From Stenotrophomonas rhizophila (lineage in GTDB: Bacteria; Pseudomonadota; Gammaproteobacteria; Xanthomonadales; Xanthomonadaceae): a DNA stretch of 64,000 nt. The stretch is taken from NCBI RefSeq assembly GCF_000661955.1, contig NZ_CP007597.1:2396964-2460963 (forward strand). The letters are read 5' to 3'. Of this stretch, positions 32,301 to 40,095 are shown in pieces. Position 1 is the stretch's first letter, and the number at the start of each line of letters is the position of its first letter. A program made the translations under genes and the position numbers. The notes beneath the pieces are model-generated. The model did no database searches. It was not told the DNA's origin and was given only the letters and a program-made list of their open reading frames with translations.

Positions 32301-32675
32301 GCGCCCGCCGACGGCTTCACGCAGATCGTTGGCGCCTACCTGCAGTCGCTGGGATGGGACGCCGCGGCCGCCAGTGAAGGTGACGCATTCGGGCTGGACT
32401 TCGCCATCGAACATCCCGACACCGGCAACTTCGCCATCGGCATCGAGTGCGACGCGCCCAGCCACCCGCTGCTGGCGCATGCCCGCGCCCGTGAAATCTG
32501 GCGGCCCTCGGTCCTGCGCCGCGCCATCGGCGGCATCCACCGGGTGTCCTCGCATGCCTGGTACCACGACGGCGAGGCCGAACGGGCACGGCTGCGGCTG
32601 GCCATCGACGCGGCCATGGCCCCCGCCCCGGTGCCGCCCCCGCCTGTCCCCGCACAACCGGAAACCCTGCCATGA
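26373..32675 (+). CDS. Zinc ribbon-pseudokinase-SF1 helicase-nuclease fusion
   Basis: 2,100-residue protein. Two Cys-rich zinc-ribbon motifs lie near residues 5-28 and 67-83 (CDNGH, CLHCG). A Ser/Thr kinase-like domain spans about 111-360 with HRD at 224-226 and APE at 270-272, but the beta-3 Lys is Thr141 and the DFG Asp is Gly246, so catalysis is doubtful. An unassigned region follows. The UPF1/COG1112-like helicase has Walker A GPPGTGKS at 972-979, Walker B YDEASQ near 1636, GDEKQMPP, VQGDERD near 1864 and NVAVTRAR near 1900. About 660 mostly helical residues separate the two Walker motifs. The last 110 residues (SLGWDAAAAS, LDFAIEHPD, GIECDAPSHP) resemble the MTES_1575/Vsr-like restriction-endonuclease fold. 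Predicted nucleic-acid unwinding and cleavage. Confidence 0.88.
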   Translation: MIRFCPNCHTERALAEMFCEGLVDAHACGWDLAGEPIHPAGWRPQSVVTQAAVQASTVGAAAADVVCDNGHPMTPGDLMCLHCGASAADATAAAELPPPAADSSETVIDGWRLLRQISSTDGVRDRYQAEHTATAVQAVLTLYRPGAEPDPAIYDVIRRLPRAHVPEIIATGRWDDRAFEVVEMLTGGTLAELGSVIGDRDAVRHIVSELGQALHAFNEAGLRHRDLRPASLLVRARTPLDLVISGFGSARLSEFDLDIVSPLEISRYMAPEAIAGGVAAASDWWSLGMILLEQLTDGACFDGIHPNAFLIHVLANGVPIPDTLDPELALLLRGLLARDRHQRWQWPQVADWLAGIAVPAPPAAQHAQDEGDGASLPLGTRRYHRPAVFALAAAQADGWDQALDHLLRGGIVTWAEQVGLPATRIAGLRQIARHEGIEDDFRLMLALKVLNPEMPLIHRGDIVTPGWLLEHPLEGYRLVSGSVPDLLEHLQTDNWLCRLKRREESVRQRALHQHIALVEESLRVYLLSTSRAKLASQWQERQRLLPDTAHPGLLSLAERRVVAEEDLIVLLSAEIGQFRSAEAILAEAATLAASAGLEAFDNDAAAALLLHPRTELYRSVDARILGFARSGLPVVDGWAEQFRLERRMPLARALVVLAVPASRWLQPQKQQYVSQILDFFEKKVVTAVMRGPLVRMSIGKTTARVDMHEVDSTRRPAAALLDHLLQRNARAVQLDPESFQRTPQLEPRLMALARQSALYKRDTGIDGLYLGFPFLLSRDPRGTSRTRIIPLLLWPVTLLLEPGTRGQVGLAFDGEREEVRLNPALESVLGTETCKRWRSTADELLGRSAIRAADVMDAFGMLATIRSRSLVGLPPSSVEVAPYQDELDCAAVLFHVTFMGQAIGEDLRQLKVLSPSGTGLETALRLAPPTDADSPPPPAAPELQRYFTVASDPSQEAAVLQARQGPGLLIEGPPGTGKSQTIVNMVADAIGRQRSLLIVCQKHAALEVVHKRLVAEGLGQRVVMLNDVNRDREPVIRSIREQLDALFTAGATQSAWQQQRQQVAARIEALEGELDRHQHSLHQIDDATGLSYRRLLGELIALDTGTPPLVLPALRQRLLALDLPTLVQREEACAPLIRLWLPARYEGSPLVQLRPFAADADTLAAFVAALQAFTAAEQHRQAILLAHPASFELDDPAPHQAWKSAHVATLLGLDDAQRIRLARWLPLFRTARAGQPSQGDIALDRLHQIEHAVAALDLDAFSSTLSPALTGVDERTLAQLQRDAARVLGARGLLARLNPLHLLRRRRVNRVLQEQSHATGEAGAAALLAAATLEARLRPLRSELAGLHQQLALDPVGQQTGMALGPMARASGRQLLDVQALAQALAQSPRPQQADDAALAGDRAHLEALLQDLDASLARHAARHASAQQLGLLADWLEQTLTDALAAAIAHNQSNAQVLQHLQDALPHLAAYQAFRGRAGQLSAADLDLLALLRQLQPQLDALPSDALEPAVRRLLHREARLGWKHRMEQAIPALQFGQDETQAKVASLAAADQQMRRLNRQMLGTHIDLQQLGNRKQWEDVTRLTGRRSRRLREFIELGSELGLMHLRPIWLMNPDVASRVLPLQAGLFDTVIYDEASQMPVEFALPTLFRGRVTVVSGDEKQMPPTAFFSSRVESDEAEVFDGDEPDAEVDAEQRDAFEETWNRREIKDCPDLLQLARNALPSTTLQIHYRSAYRELIGFSNAAFYGNRLNVPVRHPRSSIARIKPLELIQVDGVYQHQSNPAEAARVVEYLAQLWQHPYAARPSVGVVTFNRKQAELIEEHLEQRAGQDAAFRAAFAEERERSEDGEDMAVFVKNVENVQGDERDIIVFSSTFGRNAQGTFRRNFGVLGQTGGERRLNVAVTRARQRVVMITSMPIADISDLFNTQRAPASPRDYLQGYLEYARALCAGEFDGSARLLDRLQTDRSVANRTHAAPADGFTQIVGAYLQSLGWDAAAASEGDAFGLDFAIEHPDTGNFAIGIECDAPSHPLLAHARAREIWRPSVLRRAIGGIHRVSSHAWYHDGEAERARLRLAIDAAMAPAPVPPPPVPAQPETLP

Positions 32676-34033
32676 GTGGTCCCAAAGTCGTCCGCATCGT
32701 GACTGCCGAAGAACTGCTGGCCCTGCGTGAAGCGATGCTGCACCGGCTGGACCAGGCGGTGGCGCGCTGGCAGGCCCAGTGTGAGCGCGTGGGCGAGAGC
32801 GACGCATCGGCGGTGGCCGCGGTAATGGCACGCCGCCAGGCGCTGCAGGCGCTGTTGGCGGACAGCGACAACACGCGGTATGCGCTGCTGATCGAGGCCG
32901 AAACGGCCTTCCTGCAGGCCGACACCCGCGACCGCGAGGCGCGCGCCATCGACCGCGCTGCCGCAGGCCGCCAGCAGCAGCGGCGGCTGCGCGACAACGC
33001 CGCCGCCGTGCTCAACACCCTGCAGGACCGATCCGTTGATGCAGACGCCGGCCTGCTGCAGTCGCTGCAGGCACTGGCCGACGGTCACCCCGGTACTGAC
33101 GCGGAGGCGGTGCTGGCCCGTGCCTTCGCGCTCCTGTCGCCGCCGGACGCGCAGGCAACGCTGAGTGATGACCAGCGCGCGTTGGCCGCCGCATTGCAGA
33201 CCGCCACGCCCACCCCCACGCTGGCCGACTGGGCCGCCCGGCAGCCCGCCGACCCCGAGCGCGAGGCGCGCCTGCTGCGCGTGGACCGCCATATCGCCGA
33301 ACTGCAGTTGCTGCAGGGCGCGGCAGTCGCTGCACCCTACCTGGAGGCGCTGCACAAGGCCGAGCAGGAAACCGCCCCGCAACGGCGCAACCTTCTGCTG
33401 GACAGCCTGGTACTGGACCTGGCCGCCGCCTCGGCCGCGTTCGCCCAGCGCCGCACGCAGCTGGAACAGCTGCAGGATGTGGCCAGCAGGCTGGCTGCCG
33501 TGGACCCTACCGAGCATGCGCCGTTGCTGACCCGGGTGGCCGCCTGCAGTACCGACACCGCGCTGCCGCTGCTGACCGAGCTCACCCTGCAGTGCGACAC
33601 CGCCCTTGCCAGCCACCAGCAGGCGCTGGCGGCAGTTTCCCGGCGCCAGGCCGTGCTCGACGGGCTGGCCAGCCTCGGCTACGAGGTGCGCGAAGGCATG
33701 GCCACCGCATGGCAGGACACTGGCGCGGTCGTTCTAAAGAAAGCTGCCACCCCTGGCTATGGCGTTGAGGTGGGCGGCCGTGCAGACGGCGGGCGCCTGC
33801 AGGTCCGGGCCGTGGCCCTGGCGACCGACCGCGACCGCGCTCGCGACCGCGACATCGAAACCCTGTGGTGCGGTGAGTTCGGCCGGCTGCAGGCGCTGCT
33901 GCACGGGCAAGGTACCGCGCTGGTGATCGAACGGGCCCTGGGCGTGGGTGAGGTGCCCTTGAAGGAGACCATCGCCACCGCGACGCAGTCCGACCAGGTG
34001 CAGGTCTCGCGCGCACGCAGCGGCCCGGCCTGA
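32672..34033 (+). CDS. Helical protein of unknown function (MSGPKVVRIV family)
   Basis: 453-residue, Ala/Leu/Gln/Arg-rich, mostly alpha-helical protein; long stretches (about 10-120 and 200-340) look coiled-coil. It begins MSGPKVVRIVTAEELLALRE. The last 120 residues become beta-rich (GAVVLKKAATPGYGVEVGGR, then GRLQVRAVAL). No enzymatic motif or membrane helix is seen. The ATG overlaps the stop of the giant helicase gene (ATGA), so the two are probably made in ratio and may work together. Its stop lies 5 bases before the flhB promoter. Function unknown. Confidence 0.8.
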   Translation: MSGPKVVRIVTAEELLALREAMLHRLDQAVARWQAQCERVGESDASAVAAVMARRQALQALLADSDNTRYALLIEAETAFLQADTRDREARAIDRAAAGRQQQRRLRDNAAAVLNTLQDRSVDADAGLLQSLQALADGHPGTDAEAVLARAFALLSPPDAQATLSDDQRALAAALQTATPTPTLADWAARQPADPEREARLLRVDRHIAELQLLQGAAVAAPYLEALHKAEQETAPQRRNLLLDSLVLDLAAASAAFAQRRTQLEQLQDVASRLAAVDPTEHAPLLTRVAACSTDTALPLLTELTLQCDTALASHQQALAAVSRRQAVLDGLASLGYEVREGMATAWQDTGAVVLKKAATPGYGVEVGGRADGGRLQVRAVALATDRDRARDRDIETLWCGEFGRLQALLHGQGTALVIERALGVGEVPLKETIATATQSDQVQVSRARSGPA

Positions 34034-34038
34034 CGTCA

Positions 34039-34054
34039 CGGAACGGTTCTTGCA
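34039..34054 (+). promoter_or_regulatory. Sigma-54 promoter of flhB
   Basis: CGGAACG-GTTC-TTGCA with GG at 34040-34041 and GC at 34052-34053, spacing 10; the -12 element is perfect and the -24 element matches 5 of 7. It starts only 5 bases after the last stop codon of the four-gene operon, so flhB keeps flagellar control independent of that operon. Confidence 0.75.
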
Positions 34055-34088
34055 CGACCCCGGGTAATCCCCCCGTGTCGTGCAGCCC

Positions 34089-35219
34089 ATGTCCGAGAAC
34101 GAACAAGCCGGCGAAAAGACCGAGCAACCTACCGAAAAACGCCTGCGCGATGCCCGCGAGCAGGGCAACATCCCGCGCTCGCGGGAGTTGGCCACCGCCG
34201 CGGTATTCGGTGCCGGCGTGCTGGCGCTGATGGCCTATTCGGGCAGCATCAGCAGCAGTGCCAAGGCTTGGATGAAGACGGCGCTGAGCCCGGAACCGGG
34301 CCTGCGCATGCACCCGCAGGCCCTGTTCGGCCACTTCGGCGAGCTGCTGCTGCAGCTGCTGTGGGCGATGTGGCCGTTGGTGCTGATCTGCCTGCTGGCC
34401 AGCTTCCTCGGCCCGGTGGTGATGGGCGGGCTGCGCTGGTCGAACAAGTCGCTGATGCCCGATTTCAAGCGGCTCAGCCCGATGGCCGGCATGAAGCGCC
34501 TGTACGGCCCGGAGGCAATCGCCGAGTTCACCAAGTCGCTGTTGCGCATCGCCTTCGTCGGCACCGCCGCCGGGCTGGTGGTCTGGCACGGCGTGCGGCC
34601 GCTGCGCGACCTGCTCAACCAGCCGCTGGAAACGGCCATGGTGCACGGCCTGGGCTTCACCCTGAAGCTGATGCTGGCCACCGGCGGGGCGATGATGCTG
34701 CTGGCCGCCTTCGATGCGCCCTACCAGCGCTGGAACTGGATGCGCAAGCTGAAGATGACCCGCGAAGAGCTGCGCCGGGAAATGAAGGAAAGCGAAGGCA
34801 GCCCGGAAGTGAAGGGCCGCATCCGCCAGCTGCAGCAGCAGCTGTCCAACCGCCGGATGATGGAAGCGGTGCCCACCGCCGACGTGGTGGTGGTCAACCC
34901 CACCCACTACGCGGTGGCCCTGAAATACGAGGGCGGCAAGATGGGCGCCCCCACCGTGGTGGCCCTGGGCGTGGATGAAACCGCCCTGCGCATCCGTGAA
35001 GTGGCCGACGGCAACAAGGTCGCCATCGTCTCTGCCCCGCCTTTGGCACGCGCCTTGTATCGGGAAGGTCAACTTGGAAAGGAAATTCCCGTGAGACTGT
35101 ATTCGGCCGTAGCCCAGGTCCTGTCCTACGTTTACCAGCTGCGCACCTGGCGCGGCGGTCCGATGCCGGCCGCCCCGAGCATCAACGTGGATGAATTCGG
35201 CACGGGAGGCCGCGCATGA
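34089..35219 (+). CDS. flhB: Flagellar export switch protein FlhB
   Basis: 376-residue membrane protein that changes export specificity from hook to filament. Four transmembrane helices lie in the first 215 residues, and the cytoplasmic domain has the autocleavage motif NPTH (Asn270). The N-terminus GEKTEQPTEKRLRDAREQGN is the family signature. The ATG at 34089 is used rather than the in-frame GTG at 34080; neither has a strong ribosome site. The stop overlaps flhA (ATGA). Confidence 0.97.
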   Translation: MSENEQAGEKTEQPTEKRLRDAREQGNIPRSRELATAAVFGAGVLALMAYSGSISSSAKAWMKTALSPEPGLRMHPQALFGHFGELLLQLLWAMWPLVLICLLASFLGPVVMGGLRWSNKSLMPDFKRLSPMAGMKRLYGPEAIAEFTKSLLRIAFVGTAAGLVVWHGVRPLRDLLNQPLETAMVHGLGFTLKLMLATGGAMMLLAAFDAPYQRWNWMRKLKMTREELRREMKESEGSPEVKGRIRQLQQQLSNRRMMEAVPTADVVVVNPTHYAVALKYEGGKMGAPTVVALGVDETALRIREVADGNKVAIVSAPPLARALYREGQLGKEIPVRLYSAVAQVLSYVYQLRTWRGGPMPAAPSINVDEFGTGGRA

Positions 35220-37324
35220 GCGCCCAGCCCGTCGGTGCCGGCATGAACGCCCGCAAGGTCCTGGACATGATCCGGAACGGCCTGGGCGCGCCGTTGATCG
35301 TGCTGGCACTGCTGGCCATGGTGGTGATGCCCCTGGCCGCGCCGGTGCTGGATGCCCTGTTCACCTTCAACATCGCCATCTCGCTGATGGTGCTGCTGGC
35401 GGTGGTGTACGTGAAGCGTCCGCTGGACTTCACCATCTTCCCGATCGTGCTGCTGATCACCACCATGCTGCGGTTGGCGCTGAACGTGGCCTCCACCCGC
35501 GTGATCCTGCTCAACGGCCAGAACGGCCACGAGGCGGCGGGCAAGGTGATCGCCGCGTTCGGTGAGTTCGTGATCGGCGGCAACTACGCGGTCGGCATCG
35601 TGGTCTTCGCCATCCTGACCATCATCAACTTCGTGGTGATCACCAAGGGTGCCGGGCGCGTGTCCGAAGTGACCGCCCGCTTCATCCTGGACGCGATGCC
35701 CGGCAAGCAGATGGCCATCGATGCCGACCTCAACGCCGGTTTGCTGACGCGCGAGGAGGCCAAGGCCCGCCGCGAGGAAGTGCGTGAGGAAGCCGACTTC
35801 TACGGCGCGATGGACGGTGCCAGCAAGTTCATCCGCGGCGACGCGATCGCCGGCATCCTGATCCTGTTCATCAACCTGCTCGGCGGCCTGGCCGTCGGCG
35901 TGCTCCAGCACGGCATGCCGTTCGGCGACGCCGCCGCCACCTACACCCTGCTGTCCATCGGTGACGGCCTGGTGGCCCAGCTGCCGGCACTGCTGGTGTC
36001 CTCGGCGGTGGCCATGCTGGTCACCCGCGCCTCGCGCTCGCAGGACATGGCCCAGGCCATGATGGGCCAGGTGTTCGGCCAGTACCGCGCGCTCACCATC
36101 GCCGCGGCCATCATGGGCGTGGTCGGGCTGGTGCCGGGCATGCCCAACGTCGCCTTCTTGACGCTGGCCGCCATCCTCGGCTTCGTGGCCTGGAAGGCCT
36201 GGAAGAAGAGCACGGCCGCCGCGCGTGCCGCCGAGACGCCGGCCGCCAGCCGCGGCGAGACGCTCGGCCTGCCCGGTGCCACGCCCTCGCCCACCGCCGA
36301 ACTGACCTGGGACGAACTGCGCCCGGTCGACCCGTTGGGCCTGGAAGTCGGCTACCGGCTGATCCCGCTGGTGGACAAGAACCAGGGCGGCGAACTGATG
36401 GCGCGGATCAAGGGGGTGCGGCGCAAGCTCACCCACGACATCGGCTTCCTGATTCCGTCGGTGCACATCCGTGACAACCTGGAACTGCCGGCCACCGCCT
36501 ACCGCCTGCTGATCCACGGCGTGCCGGTGGCCACCGCCGAAATCCACCCCGACCGCGAACTGGCCCTGGACCCGGGCAGCGCGCTCGGTGCGCTGGAGGG
36601 CATCGCCGGCAAGGACCCCGCGTTCGGCCTGGATGCCACCTGGATCCAGCCGCACCAGCGTGCCCACGCCGAAACCATGGGCTACACCGTGGTCGACCCG
36701 GCCACCGTGGTAGCCACCCACCTGTCGCACCTGATCCGCGAACACGCGCCCGAACTGCTCGGCCACGAGGAAGTGCAGCAGCTGCTGGCCAACCTGGCCA
36801 AGAGCGCGCCCAAGCTGGTCGAAGACCTCACCCCGAAGTCGCTGCCGTTGTCGGCGGTGGTGCGGGTGCTGCAGAACCTGCTGATCGAACGCATTCCGAT
36901 CCGCCAGCTGCGCAAGATCGTCGAGTCGCTGGTGGAGAACGCGCCCATCAGCCAGGACCCGGCCACGCTGACCGCTGCGGTGCGCAACGCACTGGGCCGT
37001 TTCATCGTGCAGGAGATCGCCGGCATGTCGGCCGAGCTGCCGGTGTTCACCCTCAACCCGCAATTGGAACGTGTCTTGCAGGAGTCCACACAGGGCAACG
37101 GCGCCGCACTGGAACCCGGACTCGCTGAGCGACTGCACCAAAGCCTGGCCGAATGTGTCAGCAAGCAGGAAGCGAAGAATGAGCCGGCGGTCGTGCTGGT
37201 ACCCGGCCCGGTGCGTGCCGCGCTGGCACGGCTGGTGCGCCACAGCGTCCCCTCGCTGTCGGTGCTGGCCTACAGCGAGGTACCCGAGGACAAACGACTG
37301 AAGCTGGTCGGCACGATCAGCTGA
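35216..37324 (+). CDS. flhA: Flagellar export gate protein FlhA
   Basis: 702-residue core export protein with about eight N-terminal transmembrane helices and a large cytoplasmic docking domain for chaperone-substrate complexes. The FHIPEP-type loop appears as VKRPLDFTIFPIVLLITTMLR and GDAIAGILILFINLLGG, and the cytoplasmic domain contains LIREHAPELLGHEEVQQLL. An in-frame internal ATG at 35243 (MNARKVLDMI) could also serve; the overlapping ATG fits coupling to flhB. Confidence 0.98.
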   Translation: MSAQPVGAGMNARKVLDMIRNGLGAPLIVLALLAMVVMPLAAPVLDALFTFNIAISLMVLLAVVYVKRPLDFTIFPIVLLITTMLRLALNVASTRVILLNGQNGHEAAGKVIAAFGEFVIGGNYAVGIVVFAILTIINFVVITKGAGRVSEVTARFILDAMPGKQMAIDADLNAGLLTREEAKARREEVREEADFYGAMDGASKFIRGDAIAGILILFINLLGGLAVGVLQHGMPFGDAAATYTLLSIGDGLVAQLPALLVSSAVAMLVTRASRSQDMAQAMMGQVFGQYRALTIAAAIMGVVGLVPGMPNVAFLTLAAILGFVAWKAWKKSTAAARAAETPAASRGETLGLPGATPSPTAELTWDELRPVDPLGLEVGYRLIPLVDKNQGGELMARIKGVRRKLTHDIGFLIPSVHIRDNLELPATAYRLLIHGVPVATAEIHPDRELALDPGSALGALEGIAGKDPAFGLDATWIQPHQRAHAETMGYTVVDPATVVATHLSHLIREHAPELLGHEEVQQLLANLAKSAPKLVEDLTPKSLPLSAVVRVLQNLLIERIPIRQLRKIVESLVENAPISQDPATLTAAVRNALGRFIVQEIAGMSAELPVFTLNPQLERVLQESTQGNGAALEPGLAERLHQSLAECVSKQEAKNEPAVVLVPGPVRAALARLVRHSVPSLSVLAYSEVPEDKRLKLVGTIS

Positions 37325-37412
37325 CGTCGGAACCCCGACGGACATGTGCCAGAAAACAGACACACCCCCATTTCGATATCAACGCAGCAGGACATAAAGG
37401 GAAACCCGGACC

Positions 37413-39221
37413 GTGCAGACCACCGACAACCAGCGCTTCCCTTCCACCACCCCGCCGCCCCAGTCCCGGTACCACAGCATGAAAATCAAACGCTTCGTCG
37501 CTCCCGATATGCGCTCGGCCATGAACCTGGTGCGCAAGGAACATGGTCCTGATGCGGTGATCCTGTCGAACCGGCGGATCGAGGAAGGCGTCGAGATCGT
37601 GGCCGCGGCGAATTACGACGAAGGTGCGGTGCAGCGTGCGCTTGAAGCAGCGCGCAAGGACGTGGCCCCGGCCCCGGCGCCGCGACCGCGCAATGCCGCC
37701 GATGCGGTGATCGCCGCGGTGACCCGTCGCAAGCCGACCGTGGTTGCCGCCGAACCGGTGGCCGCCACCACCTCTGCGGTGGCCGCGCTGGCCCGTGCCG
37801 CGGTGGGTGCCACCGGCCGTACCCTGGACACCGCCAACGAGATCGTGCCGCCGCCGGGCAGCAGCGGTTTCGCAGCCACCCTGGCCCGCGCCGCCACCGC
37901 CCCGGCGGCCGGCATGAGCGCGCTGCCGGAACAGATCTTCGCCCCGTTCAACGTCGAGCAGGCCGCCGCCGCGTCGCCGGCACCGGCCCAGGCCGAGCCG
38001 GCTGCCGCCGAACCGGCCGTCGCCACCGTCGCCCCGCCGATCAACCGCGCCCGCTTCATCATCGACCCGCCGCTGGACGACGAACCGCACTTCCAGATGC
38101 ATATGCCGGCTGCCGCAGTGGCGATGCCGCCGCTGCCGGTCAGCGTCACCGTGCCGCCGGCCCTGCCGGTCGCCGAGGCCGTCGCCGCCGCCGTGCCGCA
38201 GGCGCTGGTCGCCGTCGCCGAAGCCCGCGTCGAAAACCCGGCACCGGTGGCCGTCACGGAACCGGCGCAGGCCCAGCCGCAGCCCGCCGCCGAACTGGTG
38301 GTCGTGCAGCGCGATGACGAAGAGATCCGCCAGCTGCGCCATGAAGTGGCCGGCATGCGCCACGTCATCGAGCGCGAAATGCACCGCTTCACCGACGAGC
38401 GCCTGCGCGGATCGCCGGTACGCGCCGCCGCGCTGGACCTGATGGACGAATACGGCTTCGACGCCGGCATCAGCCGCGACGTGGCCATGCAGATCCCGCT
38501 GGACACCGAAGCCCACCGTGGCCGCGGGCTGATGCTGGGCCTGCTGTCGCGCAAGCTGCCGATCGCCCCGGTTGACCCGCTGGAGTCCGGCGGCGTGATC
38601 GCCCTGGTCGGCCCGACCGGTGCCGGCAAGACCACCACCATCGCCAAGCTGGCCTCGCGCTTCGCCGAGAAGCATGCCGCCCGCGACGTGGCCCTGGTCA
38701 CCACCGATACCGGCCGCATCGGCGCCCGCGAGCAGCTGTACGGCTTCGGCCGCCAGCTCGGCATCGCGGTGCACGAAGCCAACAGCGGCAGCGACCTGAA
38801 CCAGCTCCTTGAGCGCCTGCAGGACTACAAGCTGGTGCTGATCGACACCGCCGGGCTGGGCCCGCGCGACCGTGCCCTTGCCGCCCAGCTGCAGTGGCTG
38901 CGCGCCGCCGAGCAGATCCGCACCCTGCTGGTGCTGCCGGCCAACACCAGTTTCGGCGACATGGACGAGGTGGTCCGCCGCTTCAGTGCCGCCAACCCGC
39001 AGGGCGTGGTGCTGAGCAAGCTGGACGAAACCGGCCGCTTCGGCACCGCCCTGTCGGTGGCCGTGGACCACCGCCTGCCGATCACCTGGGTCACCGATGG
39101 CCAGGACGTTCCCGAAGACCTGCACCGGGCCAGTGCCGCCAATCTTGTACTTCGCCTTGAAGATTTGCGCCGCGCGGCCGATATGCCCTGCAACCCGGAG
39201 TTGAACCATGCCGTCGCGTGA
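37413..39221 (+). CDS. flhF: Flagellar placement GTPase FlhF
   Basis: 602-residue SRP-type GTPase that sets the polar site of flagellar assembly. The conserved family N-terminus (MKIKRFVAPDMRSAMNLVRK) begins at the ATG at 37479. The GTG at 37413 adds 22 residues and was kept because AAAGGGA lies 10 bases before it while the ATG has no ribosome site; either may be used. A long Ala/Pro-rich linker leads to the NG domain with GPTGAGKTTTIAKLA (near 402), TDTGRIGAREQL and DTAGLGPRD. It overlaps fleN by 14 bases. Confidence 0.95.
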   Translation: MQTTDNQRFPSTTPPPQSRYHSMKIKRFVAPDMRSAMNLVRKEHGPDAVILSNRRIEEGVEIVAAANYDEGAVQRALEAARKDVAPAPAPRPRNAADAVIAAVTRRKPTVVAAEPVAATTSAVAALARAAVGATGRTLDTANEIVPPPGSSGFAATLARAATAPAAGMSALPEQIFAPFNVEQAAAASPAPAQAEPAAAEPAVATVAPPINRARFIIDPPLDDEPHFQMHMPAAAVAMPPLPVSVTVPPALPVAEAVAAAVPQALVAVAEARVENPAPVAVTEPAQAQPQPAAELVVVQRDDEEIRQLRHEVAGMRHVIEREMHRFTDERLRGSPVRAAALDLMDEYGFDAGISRDVAMQIPLDTEAHRGRGLMLGLLSRKLPIAPVDPLESGGVIALVGPTGAGKTTTIAKLASRFAEKHAARDVALVTTDTGRIGAREQLYGFGRQLGIAVHEANSGSDLNQLLERLQDYKLVLIDTAGLGPRDRALAAQLQWLRAAEQIRTLLVLPANTSFGDMDEVVRRFSAANPQGVVLSKLDETGRFGTALSVAVDHRLPITWVTDGQDVPEDLHRASAANLVLRLEDLRRAADMPCNPELNHAVA

Positions 39222-40095
39222 GTACGCCAAGCTGACCAAGACCTTCCCGTTGTCTGCCACCCGCAGCCAGCCGCTGGGCCCTGTGCGCACCATCGCCGTC
39301 ACCGGCGGCAAGGGCGGCGTGGGCAAAACCAACGTGTCGGCCAACCTGGCCGTGGCGCTCGCCGACATGGGCAAGCGCACGCTGCTGCTGGACGCCGACC
39401 TGGGCCTGGCCAACATCGATGTGATCCTGGGCCTGCAGCCCAAGCTGACCCTGGCCGACCTGGTCGCCGGGCGCTGCACCCTGGATGAAGTGATCATGGA
39501 AGGCCCCGGTGGCGTGCTGGTGGTCCCGGCCGCATCGGGTCGCCGGCACATGGCCGAACTGCAGCCGGCCGAGCACGTGGGCCTGGTCAACGTGTTCTCC
39601 GAACTGGAGCGCGAGCTGGACTTCATGGTGGTGGACACCGCTGCCGGCATCACCGACGGCGTGCTGACCTTCTGCCAGGCCGCCCAGGACACCGTGGTGG
39701 TGGTCTGCGACGAGCCGGCCTCGATCACCGACGCCTACGCCCTGATCAAGGTGCTCTCACGGGAACGCGGCGTGGACCGCATCCAGGTGGTGGCCAACAT
39801 GGTGCGCGACCCCAACGAAGGCCGCGTGCTGTACGAAAAGCTGACCCGGGTCTGCGAGAAGTTCCTGGCCGATGTGTCGCTGAACTACCTCGGCTGCGTG
39901 CCGCAGGATGACTGGCTGCGCCTGTCGGTGCAGCGCCAGCAGCCGGTGGTCAAGGCCTACCCGTCCAGCCCGGCCGCCCAGGCGATCACCGAGATCGCCC
40001 GCCGCACCGCCCGCTGGCAGGCCCCGACCGAGCCGCGTGGTGGGGTCGAATTCTTCCTGGAACGCATCCTCAAGCAACGCGGGGTGACCGCATGA
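39208..40095 (+). CDS. fleN: Flagellar number regulator FleN (FlhG), MinD-like ATPase
   Basis: 295-residue MinD/ParA-type ATPase with the deviant Walker A GGKGGVGKT (33-41), DADLGLANIDV and VVDTAAGI. FleN antagonises FleQ and, with FlhF, limits the number of polar flagella. The pair flhF-fleN with downstream fliA is the standard polar-flagellum arrangement. It overlaps flhF and fliA. Confidence 0.96.
   Translation: MPSREYAKLTKTFPLSATRSQPLGPVRTIAVTGGKGGVGKTNVSANLAVALADMGKRTLLLDADLGLANIDVILGLQPKLTLADLVAGRCTLDEVIMEGPGGVLVVPAASGRRHMAELQPAEHVGLVNVFSELERELDFMVVDTAAGITDGVLTFCQAAQDTVVVVCDEPASITDAYALIKVLSRERGVDRIQVVANMVRDPNEGRVLYEKLTRVCEKFLADVSLNYLGCVPQDDWLRLSVQRQQPVVKAYPSSPAAQAITEIARRTARWQAPTEPRGGVEFFLERILKQRGVTA

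Noticed and set aside
29112..32831. Very long open frame antisense to the helicase gene (over 1,200 codons)
   Set aside because: In GC-rich DNA the frame opposite a real gene is often open; the translation is His/Gln/Gly-rich with no family motifs, whereas the + strand frame has full helicase and kinase motifs.
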